Shown: piece by piece, positions 1-4,941 of the stretch | Layout: the number at the start of each line of letters is the position of its first letter | How positions within the stretch are numbered: the stretch's first letter is position 1 | DNA from: Pseudomonadota bacterium | GTDB lineage: Bacteria; Pseudomonadota; Alphaproteobacteria; Azospirillales; Azospirillaceae | DNA: 5,587 nt | Reading direction: 5' to 3' | Assembly: GCA_023413605.1 (NCBI GenBank) | Contig: JAEZPL010000418.1 | Coordinates: 1-5,587 of the forward strand | The notes under the pieces: model-generated | What the model saw: the letters and a program-made list of their open reading frames with translations, nothing else | What the model was told of the DNA's origin: nothing | The model's database searches: none | Translations under genes and position numbers: made by a program

Positions 1-188
1 ACCGCATCGTCTGCGAGCAGGGCGACCTGCTGAGCATTCCGGCCGGGCTCAAGCACTGGTTCGACATGGGGCCGGACCCGTATTTCACTGCCATACGCTT
101 CTTCACGCGGCCGGACGGCTGGGTCGCGGTGCCCACCGGTGACGTCATCGCCGATCGCTTCCCCACATTCGAAGGTCACACCCCATAG
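1..188 (+). CDS. mtnD: Acireductone dioxygenase (MtnD), C-terminal fragment
   Basis: This is the last 61 codons of a gene that starts before the window; the reading frame begins at base 3 and ends at TAG 186-188. The enzyme is a cytosolic cupin of the methionine salvage pathway. It oxidises the acireductone 1,2-dihydroxy-3-keto-5-methylthiopentene to the 2-keto acid precursor of methionine (Fe form). The fragment reads GDLLSIPAGLKHWFDMG, then FTAIRFF, a GWVA segment and TGDVIADRFP, which follows the end of known ARD proteins closely in order and spacing. The His in KHWFDMG corresponds to the fourth metal ligand (His140 in the Klebsiella enzyme, from memory). The other three ligands, in the HxH...E motif, lie upstream of the window and cannot be checked. 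The pathway recycles methylthioadenosine, a by-product of spermidine synthesis, which is a loose thematic link to the polyamine genes downstream. No terminator follows the stop. Confidence 0.9.
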   Translation, partial: RIVCEQGDLLSIPAGLKHWFDMGPDPYFTAIRFFTRPDGWVAVPTGDVIADRFPTFEGHTP

Positions 189-234
189 GCGGGAGGTCTA
201 TTACTTTCGGCCTGTATCTTTTGGTCGCATCGGG

Positions 235-263
235 TTGCGGGAAATTCCGTTCGCTGCTACAAG
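235..263 (+). promoter_or_regulatory. Weak sigma-70-like promoter candidate for the hemerythrin gene
   Basis: TTGCGG (235-240) and TACAAG (258-263) are separated by 17 bp and match the housekeeping consensus at 3 of 6 and 4 of 6 positions. A transcript would start near 270, about 70 bases before the chosen hemerythrin start. The match is poor enough to occur by chance, so this is only the best candidate in the 154-base gap after mtnD. Confidence 0.2.
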
Positions 264-265
264 CC

Positions 266-322
266 CGCCGAGTCAACGCTCGGCGAGCGTCCGGCTGCCG
301 GCCACCGGCTGCCGGGCAGCCG
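266..322 (+). repeat. Two small inverted repeats upstream of the hemerythrin start
   Basis: CGCCGAG (266-272) pairs with CTCGGCG (279-285) around a 6-base loop. A second near-perfect palindrome, CGGCTGCCGGGCAGCCG, occupies 306-322. The second one ends about 10 bases before the GGAGAGGGG ribosome binding site. A partial direct repeat, CCGGCTGCCGG, also occurs at 291-301 and 305-315. None has a T-run, so they are not rho-independent terminators of mtnD. They could be a structured 5' leader or a dyad operator; both are speculative. Confidence 0.35.
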
Positions 323-342
323 TCGCGGTTTCGGAGAGGGGC

Positions 343-1167
343 ATGACCACGGACGGCCACACCGTTCCGCGCACCGGCAACGGCTTCATCGACGTCACCC
401 ACGCGGCCCTCATGGAGCGGGTCGGCATCATCCGCCGCCAGTGCGCAAGCGGTGCGCCGCAGACGGTGGTCATTCCGCATTTCAATGCCTTCATGGACGA
501 AATGCGCGCACATTTCGACCATGAGGAGGTCATCATCCGCGCCGCGGGCTTCCCGAAATGGGCGGAGCACGCGCACCATCACGCCCAACTCGACGAACAG
601 ATCGGCCGGCTGGTGGACTATGTGCGGGAATGCGAGGTCACCAACGATTTTCTCTGCACGGTCGCGGGCACGCTGGACGCGGCCCTGTGCCGTCACGAGA
701 TCCGCCACGACAGCGAATACATGGCGCTGGTCCGTGATGCCTCCGTCCCCAGGGGCGGGCAAACGCTGATCCGGTGGGAGCCGGGCTTCGACGTCGGCAT
801 CGGCCCGCTCGACGCCCAGCACCGCCAGCTTGTCGAATGCCTGAACGAGGCCCATCGGCTGTGCGCGGCCGGCGGTTCGGATACCGAGGTTCTGGACCTG
901 CTGGAATTGATGCAGGACCACGTGCACGCCCATTTCGCGATGGAGGAAGGCGTGTTGCGCCGGGTGTGCCTCAGCCGCTTCGTGGCGCACCGCGCGCACC
1001 ATCAGGAACTGGCGGCCCAGTTCGCCCGCATCCGGCAGGAGATCGGGGCGGGGCGGCTGGATCCGGGTGTCGCGATTCGCGACTTCCTGCGCTTCTGGCT
1101 GATGGACCATCTGCTGGGGCCCGACCGCGAAGCCTTCACCGCCGCCGGAGAGGGTAGGCCGCAGTAG
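343..1167 (+). CDS. Tandem two-domain bacteriohemerythrin
   Basis: A 274-residue soluble protein without signal peptide or membrane segment, built from two hemerythrin four-helix bundles. Hemerythrins bind O2 at a non-haem di-iron centre; bacterial members are linked to O2 sensing or delivery, iron storage and redox protection. Domain 1 (about residues 13-131) shows the ligand order H20, H57, E61 (HFDHEE), H76, H80, H118, D123. Domain 2 (about 142-266) shows H160 (LDAQH), H197, E201 (HFAMEE), H216, H220, H256, D261 (HLLGPD). These spacings fit the single-domain family pattern H..HFxxE..HxxxH..HxxxxD, so both centres look intact. Domain 2 also has the usual WEPGFDVGIGPLD opening, whereas domain 1 has diverged around it. 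No kinase, cyclase or methyl-accepting domain is fused. I chose ATG 343 because GGAGAGGGG precedes it and domain 1 begins soon after. In-frame starts back to 139 would overlap mtnD and add a low-complexity, non-homologous stretch. The gap to mtnD is 154 bases. The function of this particular protein is not deducible. Confidence 0.88.
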   Translation: MTTDGHTVPRTGNGFIDVTHAALMERVGIIRRQCASGAPQTVVIPHFNAFMDEMRAHFDHEEVIIRAAGFPKWAEHAHHHAQLDEQIGRLVDYVRECEVTNDFLCTVAGTLDAALCRHEIRHDSEYMALVRDASVPRGGQTLIRWEPGFDVGIGPLDAQHRQLVECLNEAHRLCAAGGSDTEVLDLLELMQDHVHAHFAMEEGVLRRVCLSRFVAHRAHHQELAAQFARIRQEIGAGRLDPGVAIRDFLRFWLMDHLLGPDREAFTAAGEGRPQ

Positions 1168-1171
1168 CCGT

Positions 1172-1212
1172 GGCCCCGGCCGTTGCAGGAGGCAGTTGCA
1201 GGAACCGGGGCC
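1172..1212 (+). repeat. GC-rich inverted repeat just after the hemerythrin gene
   Basis: GGCCCCGG (1172-1179) pairs perfectly with CCGGGGCC (1205-1212), leaving a 25-base loop. The loop region holds the 9-base direct repeat GTTGCAGGA at 1182-1190 and 1195-1203 (13-bp period). It starts 4 bases after the stop codon. It has no T-tract, so it may stabilise the 3' end or act with Rho, but it is not a standard intrinsic terminator. Confidence 0.4.
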
Positions 1213-1431
1213 GACGCTGGACGACGTTGCCGCGCGCCGCATGCGGTGGCGACACCTCCGCCCTGCGGGGGGACCATAAAAAATCACTTGAATCCCCGTC
1301 CGAAAAGCGTAATTCATCGCACACGACGCACTCGCACGTGCCAATGGCCCTCTGTGGTTATGCAACGACGTACCGCGTCCTTTTTGGCAGAACCGGTCAT
1401 ACAGTGGGCCGGTCCCGAGAGGGAGGTAGGC

Positions 1432-1467
1432 ATGTTGGCTCTCCACGGCAGGGCTCTCAGACGGTAG
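1432..1467 (+). CDS. Possible 11-residue leader peptide upstream of the decarboxylase
   Basis: ATG 1432 is preceded by AGGGAGG (1420-1426) with a 5-base gap, one of the strongest ribosome binding sites in the window. The reading frame encodes MLALHGRALRR and stops at TAG 1465-1467. Three of its eleven codons are arginine (AGG, AGA, CGG), with AGA-CGG directly before the stop. AGA and AGG are uncommon in this high-GC window, though not absent. The hairpin 1451-1470 lies over the last codons and the stop, so a stalled ribosome would prevent it from forming. Its own binding site is partly covered by the TCCC-GAGA-GGGA hairpin at 1413-1424. In gamma-proteobacteria an ornithine-sensing leader peptide (SpeFL) controls speF; this peptide shows no sequence likeness to it that I can see. 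So short an ORF could be chance, and conservation would decide. Confidence 0.35.
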   Translation: MLALHGRALRR

Positions 1468-1645
1468 CCCCTAGCCGGACATCGACGCTTTTGACACGAG
1501 GAGCGATTCGCCCGCGTGAGCGCGCGACCCGGCTTTTCACCGTCGCCTTTCCCTGAAAACCCGAAGTCTGGACGCCGGCCCTCGACAGCGCCGCGCCGGC
1601 TTCCCGTCCATTCGCTGGACCGCCTTGCAAGGCCGGTCCAGGGTT

Positions 1646-1650
1646 AGGAG
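1646..1650 (+). promoter_or_regulatory. Ribosome binding site that decides the decarboxylase start
   Basis: AGGAG lies 6 bases before ATG 1657. It is the main reason for choosing the long form of the protein over in-frame ATGs at 1768 and 1789. It sits 5 bases after the 1616-1640 hairpin, close enough for leader folding to affect ribosome access. Confidence 0.7.
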
Positions 1651-1656
1651 TGCGCC

Positions 1657-2919
1657 ATGGGCTTCATCCGTTCCCGTTCCGCCGTCGCCCCGCTCCGCCG
1701 AGGCGTGTCCGTCGCGGCTTCCTCCGTCGCCGCGACCGGCCGTTCGTCCGTGCATCAGGCGGTCGCCATGACCCGCCCGGAGGAGCCGATGCACTGCATC
1801 CGCCCGGGCGTGCTGAAGGACACCGCCGCCAGCTTCGTCGCCGCTTTCGACAAGGCGGTGGCCGGGGACGTGCTGTACGCCGTGAAGTGCAACCCGGAAC
1901 CGGCGGTGCTGCGCGCGCTGTGGGATGGCGGCGTTCGCCACTTCGACGTCGCGTCGCCGGGTGAAATCCGCCTGATCCGCCAGATGTTCCCGGACGCGGT
2001 GCTGCACTACATGCACCCGGTCAAGGGCCGCGAGGCGATCCGCACCGCCTACCAGCAGTACGGCGTGCGCGACTTCGTGCTGGACAGCATGGAGGAGCTT
2101 CGGAAGATCCTTGAGGAGACGGGCGACGCCCAGGATCTGGGCCTCGTGGTGCGGCTGGCGTTGCCGAAGGGCAACGCCGTCTACGACCTGTCCGGCAAGT
2201 TCGGCGCTCCGGCGGCCGAGGCCGTGGAGCTTCTGCGCGCCGTGCGCATGGTGGCCCCGAAGGTCGGCGTGTCGTTCCACGTCGGCTCGCAGATGCTGGA
2301 CCCGGCCGCCTACGAGCGGGCGCTGGATCTGGCCGGCCGCATCATCGCGGAGTCCGGCGTGGTGATCGACGTGCTGGACGTGGGCGGCGGATTCCCGGTG
2401 TCCTATCCCGGCGTCACCCCGCCGCCGCTCGGCGACTTCATGGAGGCGATCGCCCGCGGCGTGGCGAAGCTCAACCTGCCGGCGCATTGCCGCGTGTGGT
2501 GCGAGCCGGGCCGCGCCCTGGTCGCACCCGGCGTGTCGCTGGTGGTGCAGGTCGTCAAGCGCCGCGGTTCGGAACTGTTCATCAACGACGGCGTCTACGG
2601 TGCCCTGTCGGACGCCGGCGTGCCCGGCTTCCGTTTCCCGGCCCGGATGATCCGTCCCTTCGCGCCCATGGCGGACGCGTCGCTGGAGGCCTTTTCCTTC
2701 TACGGCCCGACCTGCGACAGCGCGGACAAGATGAACGGCCCGTTCCACCTGCCGGCCGACATCCAGGCCGGCGACTGGATCGAACTGGGGCAACTGGGCG
2801 CCTACGGCTCCTGCCTGCGCACGGCCTTCAACGGCTTCGACCACGCCCGCGTGGTGGAGGTTTCCGACCCGCCCCTTTTGGAAACGCCGGGCTACGAACT
2901 GAAGTCCTGCGTCGCCTAA
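1657..2919 (+). CDS. Fold-type III PLP-dependent ornithine (or lysine/ornithine) decarboxylase
   Basis: A 420-residue cytosolic enzyme of the alanine-racemase-fold decarboxylase family (eukaryotic ODC, DAP decarboxylase and relatives). It is expected to turn ornithine into putrescine. Visible landmarks, with the equivalent roles known from eukaryotic ODC: K77 in YAVKCN, the PLP Schiff-base lysine; H208 in FHVGSQ, stacking on PLP; VGGGFP at 242-247, binding the PLP phosphate; E283 in EPGR, contacting the pyridine nitrogen; NDGVYG at 310-315; C353-D354 in GPTCDSAD, the cross-subunit catalytic cysteine and substrate-binding aspartate; and Y383 in GAYG. The CDSAD motif rather than CESGD favours ornithine/lysine over diaminopimelate. 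The closely related carboxynorspermidine and lysine enzymes cannot be fully excluded. Residues 1-37 form an Arg/Ser/Ala-rich extension beyond the usual family start, and alternative ATGs exist at 1768 and 1789 (GGAGGAG lies only 3 bases before the latter). The homospermidine synthase gene 155 bases downstream supports putrescine as the product. A long structured leader precedes it. Confidence 0.87.
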   Translation: MGFIRSRSAVAPLRRGVSVAASSVAATGRSSVHQAVAMTRPEEPMHCIRPGVLKDTAASFVAAFDKAVAGDVLYAVKCNPEPAVLRALWDGGVRHFDVASPGEIRLIRQMFPDAVLHYMHPVKGREAIRTAYQQYGVRDFVLDSMEELRKILEETGDAQDLGLVVRLALPKGNAVYDLSGKFGAPAAEAVELLRAVRMVAPKVGVSFHVGSQMLDPAAYERALDLAGRIIAESGVVIDVLDVGGGFPVSYPGVTPPPLGDFMEAIARGVAKLNLPAHCRVWCEPGRALVAPGVSLVVQVVKRRGSELFINDGVYGALSDAGVPGFRFPARMIRPFAPMADASLEAFSFYGPTCDSADKMNGPFHLPADIQAGDWIELGQLGAYGSCLRTAFNGFDHARVVEVSDPPLLETPGYELKSCVA

Positions 2920-2930
2920 GTACCACGCAC

Positions 2931-2948
2931 CCCGCGATGCGGCGCGGG
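2931..2948 (+). repeat. Small GC hairpin after the decarboxylase stop
   Basis: CCCGCG (2931-2936) pairs with CGCGGG (2943-2948) around a 6-base loop, 11 bases after the TAA stop. An A-rich stretch (GAAAA-TAACCGTAAACAAT) follows instead of a T-run, so it is not a convincing intrinsic terminator. Transcription may continue into the homospermidine synthase gene, or a promoter may lie in the AT-rich patch at 2949-2988, although I see no good -35/-10 pair there. Confidence 0.35.
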
Positions 2949-2992
2949 AAAGCTGTGGATATCCTGAGAAAATAACCGTAAACAATCGTTGG

Positions 2993-3036
2993 CTCGATGA
3001 CCCACGCTGCCCTTGAAGAGGAGCGGGGTCATCGGG
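2993..3036 (+). promoter_or_regulatory. 11-bp stem-loop in the homospermidine synthase 5' leader
   Basis: CTCGATGACCC (2993-3003) pairs with GGGTCATCGGG (3026-3036): ten Watson-Crick pairs and one T-G wobble, with a 22-base apical region that contains the small hairpin CCTT-GAA-GAGG. The stem ends 38 bases before the chosen hss ATG. No T-run follows directly (only GGTTTTG at 3042-3048), so it is not a clear terminator. It could be an mRNA stabiliser, a processing site after the decarboxylase gene, or a regulatory leader. The alternative ATG at 2997 lies inside the stem, which argues against it being the real start. Confidence 0.45.
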
Positions 3037-3074
3037 TCGTGGTTTTGACTCGCCAGCCTCGGGGGACCATCGTC

Positions 3075-4493
3075 ATGACCCTGGACACCAAGCACCTCAC
3101 TTTCACCGGCCGCATGGTCATTGTCGGCTTCGGATCGATTGGCCAGGGAGTGTTGCCCCTGATCCTGCGCCACATCGGCATCACGAAGGACCAGATCACC
3201 ATCGTGACCGCCGAGGAGCGTGGCCATGGCGAAGCGGATGAGTTCGGCGTCAAGTTCATCAACCTGCCGCTGACCCGGGAGAACTACGCCCAGGTTCTGG
3301 AGCCCATGCTGGGCAAGGGCGATTTCCTGGTGAACCTGTCGGTCGACGTCTCGTCCATCGCGCTGTTCGAGTTCTGCCACAAGGTCGGCGCCTTCTACCT
3401 GGACACCTGCATCGAGCCTTGGGCCGGCGGCTACACCGATCCGTCGCTGAGCCCCAGCCTGCGCTCCAACTACGCGTTGCGCGAATCGGCGCTGGCGCAT
3501 CGTGCCGCCTTCGAAGGCGGGCCGACGGCCGTGATCACCCACGGCGCCAACCCCGGTCTGGTGTCGCATTTCGTGAAGCAGGCGCTGCTGAACGTCGCTC
3601 AGGACACCGGCGTCGCCGTGCAGACGCCGAAGGACCGCGAGGGCTGGGCGTCGCTCGCCAGCCAGCTCGGCGTCAAGGTCATCCACATCGCGGAGCGCGA
3701 CACCCAGGTCTCCAACGTGCCGAAGAAGGTCGGGGAGTTCGTGAACACCTGGTCCATCGACGGCTTCGTGGGCGAGGGCTGCCAGCCGGCCGAACTCGGC
3801 TGGGGCACGCACGAGAAGGCGCTGCCGGCGGATGGCCGGAAGCACGAATTCGGCTCCGACGCGGCCATCTATCTGATGCGACCCGGCGCCTCCACCCGCG
3901 TGCGCACCTGGACGCCGCTGGAAGGTCCGTTCCACGGCTTCCTGATCACGCACAGCGAGTCGATCTCCATCGCCGACTACTACACCATCCGTCAGGGCGG
4001 CCATGTCAGCTACCGGCCGACGGTGCACTACGCCTATCACCCCTGCGACGACGCGGTGAAGTCGGTGCACGAGCTGGCCGGCAAGAACTGGTACATCCAG
4101 AACGAAAAGCGCCTGATGATGGACGAGATCGTCAGCGGCATCGACGAGCTGGGCGTCCTGCTGATGGGCCACAAGAAGGGCGCCTATTGGTACGGCTCCC
4201 GCCTGTCCATCGAAACGGCGCGCAAACTGGTCCCCTACAACAACGCCACCTCGCTGCAGGTGTGCGTGTCGGTGCTGGCCGGCATCGTCTGGGCGCTGGA
4301 AAACCCCAACCGCGGCATCGTCGAGCCGGACGAGATGGATTTCCAGCGCGTGCTGGAAATCTGCGCCCCGTATCTCGGCGATGTGGTCGGCGCCTATGGC
4401 GACTGGACGCCGCTGCAGGACCGGAACCGCCTGTTCCCGGAAGACGTGGACCTGGACGATCCCTGGCAGTTCAAGAACTTCCGGGTTGTGTGA
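3075..4493 (+). CDS. hss: Homospermidine synthase
   Basis: A 472-residue cytosolic enzyme of the bacterial homospermidine synthase family (saccharopine-dehydrogenase-like fold). It uses NAD to oxidise putrescine, transfers the aminobutyl group to a second putrescine (or takes it from spermidine), and yields sym-homospermidine. The N-terminal Rossmann motif is GFGSIGQG (18-25). Residues E114 (CIEPWAGGY), N159 (THGANPG), E207 (IAERDTQ), W226 (VNTWSIDG), E234 (VGEGCQ) and H293 (ITHSES) align at a constant offset of three with active-site residues I recall for the Blastochloris viridis enzyme (E117, N162, E210, W229, E237, H296). Length matches the family, about 475. I chose ATG 3075, preceded by a modest GGGGGA site 8 bases away, because the protein then starts close to the Rossmann strand as in relatives. 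An in-frame ATG at 2997 would add 26 unrelated residues and lies in a hairpin. It follows the putrescine-forming decarboxylase, and a strong terminator ends the unit. Confidence 0.94.
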   Translation: MTLDTKHLTFTGRMVIVGFGSIGQGVLPLILRHIGITKDQITIVTAEERGHGEADEFGVKFINLPLTRENYAQVLEPMLGKGDFLVNLSVDVSSIALFEFCHKVGAFYLDTCIEPWAGGYTDPSLSPSLRSNYALRESALAHRAAFEGGPTAVITHGANPGLVSHFVKQALLNVAQDTGVAVQTPKDREGWASLASQLGVKVIHIAERDTQVSNVPKKVGEFVNTWSIDGFVGEGCQPAELGWGTHEKALPADGRKHEFGSDAAIYLMRPGASTRVRTWTPLEGPFHGFLITHSESISIADYYTIRQGGHVSYRPTVHYAYHPCDDAVKSVHELAGKNWYIQNEKRLMMDEIVSGIDELGVLLMGHKKGAYWYGSRLSIETARKLVPYNNATSLQVCVSVLAGIVWALENPNRGIVEPDEMDFQRVLEICAPYLGDVVGAYGDWTPLQDRNRLFPEDVDLDDPWQFKNFRVV

Positions 4494-4500
4494 TCCACAC
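4488..4500 (+). repeat. Short hairpin across the hss stop codon
   Basis: GTGTG (4488-4492) pairs with CACAC (4496-4500) around ATC and overlaps the final Val codon and the TGA. It lies 5 bases before the terminator's outer stem. It is small and may be incidental. Confidence 0.25.
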
Positions 4501-4505
4501 GCTAT

Positions 4506-4541
4506 CCAAATAGGGGCCCTGCGGGGCCCCTTTCCATTTGG
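4506..4541 (+). terminator. Rho-independent terminator after hss
   Basis: The core stem is AGGGGCCC (4512-4519) and GGGCCCCT (4524-4531) with a TGCG loop, followed by TTTCC. Flanking bases CCAAAT (4506-4511) can also pair with ATTTGG (4536-4541) across a 4-base bulge, extending the stem to 14 bp. The T-run is short (three Ts), as is common in high-GC genomes. It starts 12 bases after the stop codon and should end the transcript carrying hss. Confidence 0.85.
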
Positions 4542-4561
4542 GACGGAATTTGCGTCGGATT

Positions 4562-4600
4562 CCGTTGGACCATGAACGGGATTTCATGTTCCCGCAACGG
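4562..4600 (+). repeat. Imperfect stem-loop downstream of the terminator
   Basis: CCGTTG (4562-4567) pairs with CAACGG (4595-4600), and inside it CATGAA (4571-4576) pairs with TTCATG (4583-4588). An alternative inner stem is CGGGA (4577-4581) with TCCCG (4590-4594). Role unknown. Confidence 0.35.
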
Positions 4601-4665
4601 TGCGGACAGCCGCCGGCCGCTATAAACCCCCCATTGCAGAGCTTTGTTATTTGGTGAGTGATCCA

Positions 4666-4727
4666 CCGGCGGTTCCCGCCGCCGGCCACACCGATCCGGT
4701 CTCTCTCCCGCATACCCGCCGGATCGG
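4666..4727 (+). repeat. Two adjacent strong GC stem-loops
   Basis: CGGCGG (4667-4672) and CCGCCG (4676-4681) form a tight hairpin with a TTC loop; an alternative register is CCGGCGG with CCGCCGG (4666-4685). Six bases later CCGATCCGG (4691-4699) pairs perfectly with CCGGATCGG (4719-4727), a 9-bp stem around a 19-base pyrimidine-rich loop. Neither has a T-run on either strand. They could be part of a non-coding RNA, a repeat family or an operator region. Confidence 0.45.
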
Positions 4728-4740
4728 CAACTGCGGCGGA

Positions 4741-4805
4741 GCGTGAAGGAAAAAAGCTATAGGGTTTGGCGTCCCCCGCCCCCCGGCTTCCCCGCACCTT
4801 CACGC
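4741..4805 (+). repeat. 9-bp inverted repeat spanning a C-rich segment
   Basis: GCGTGAAGG (4741-4749) and CCTTCACGC (4797-4805) are exact reverse complements, 47 bases apart. The space between them holds an A-run, TATAG and a strongly C-rich tract (about 4771-4793). The span could be the base of a larger RNA fold or terminal repeats of a small element. No target duplication was seen. Confidence 0.35.
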
Positions 4806-4908
4806 CCCGCCGTTTCTTTTTGCCTTCCAGACGCTGCAACAAGATTTTCCACCGCGGCCAAGGTGCCGCCACCCTTGACGCGGAGCCCTCCGGCCGTGTC
4901 ACCCTTTC

Positions 4909-4929
4909 GCACATGGCTGCGCCATGTGC
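4909..4929. repeat. 9-bp hairpin upstream of recG
   Basis: GCACATGGC (4909-4917) pairs perfectly with GCCATGTGC (4921-4929) around TGC. It is the first of two palindromes set 12 bases apart before recG. No T-run follows. Confidence 0.5.
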
Positions 4930-4941
4930 TGTCGGGTTTGA

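Larger units (their letters stand above)
1213..1656 (+). promoter_or_regulatory. Long structured 5' leader of the decarboxylase gene (possible speF-type regulatory RNA)
   Basis: This gene-free stretch precedes a decarboxylase of polyamine synthesis. Hairpins visible in order are 1392-1413 (ACCGG/CCGGT); 1413-1424 (TCCC-GAGA-GGGA, a GNRA loop); 1451-1470 (GGGCT/AGCCC); 1530-1563 (CGG-C-TTTTCA with TGAAAA-C-CCG, one mismatch); 1569-1610 (TGGAC/GTCCA outside GCCGGC/GCCGGC); and 1616-1640 (TGGACCG/CGGTCCA around CCTTGCAAGG). The strand 1606-1610 can also pair with 1616-1620 around TTCGC, which would break the last two hairpins. The last stem ends 5 bases before the AGGAG ribosome binding site. 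A speF RNA motif has been described upstream of alphaproteobacterial ornithine decarboxylase genes; identity with that family is an inference that needs a covariance-model search. No convincing promoter was found. An A-rich patch at 1276-1316 could hold one. Confidence 0.5.

Noticed and set aside
139..342. Extended start of the hemerythrin protein at ATG 139
   Set aside because: It would overlap the mtnD end by 50 bases and add 68 residues without hemerythrin likeness; ATG 343 has a good ribosome binding site.
1384..1389. TTGGCA as a -35 element upstream of the decarboxylase
   Set aside because: No -10-like sequence is found at 16-18 bases, and a sigma-54 reading also fails.
1360..1431. 35-residue version of the decarboxylase leader ORF, starting at ATG 1360
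   Set aside because: No ribosome binding site precedes 1360, whereas the in-frame ATG 1432 has AGGGAGG at ideal spacing.
145..1446. 433-residue minus-strand ORF over the hemerythrin gene
   Set aside because: It is antisense to a clearly recognisable gene, has Arg/Ala/His-rich composition typical of reversed GC-rich codons, and shows no motif.
1537..2985. 482-residue minus-strand ORF over the decarboxylase
   Set aside because: It is a shadow of the real plus-strand gene with the same low-information composition and no ribosome binding site.
2997..3074. Earlier hss start at ATG 2997
   Set aside because: The ATG is inside an 11-bp stem, has no ribosome binding site, and adds residues absent from the family.
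2916..4172. 418-residue minus-strand ORF over hss
   Set aside because: It is antisense to homospermidine synthase, whose active-site residues are all found on the plus strand.
4572..4625. 17-codon ORF at ATG 4572
   Set aside because: It has no ribosome binding site, lies in a stem-loop, and has no recognisable sequence.
4680..4720. Glycine-riboswitch-like GGAGAG on the minus strand
   Set aside because: The rest of the aptamer core is missing and no gene lies downstream in that direction.
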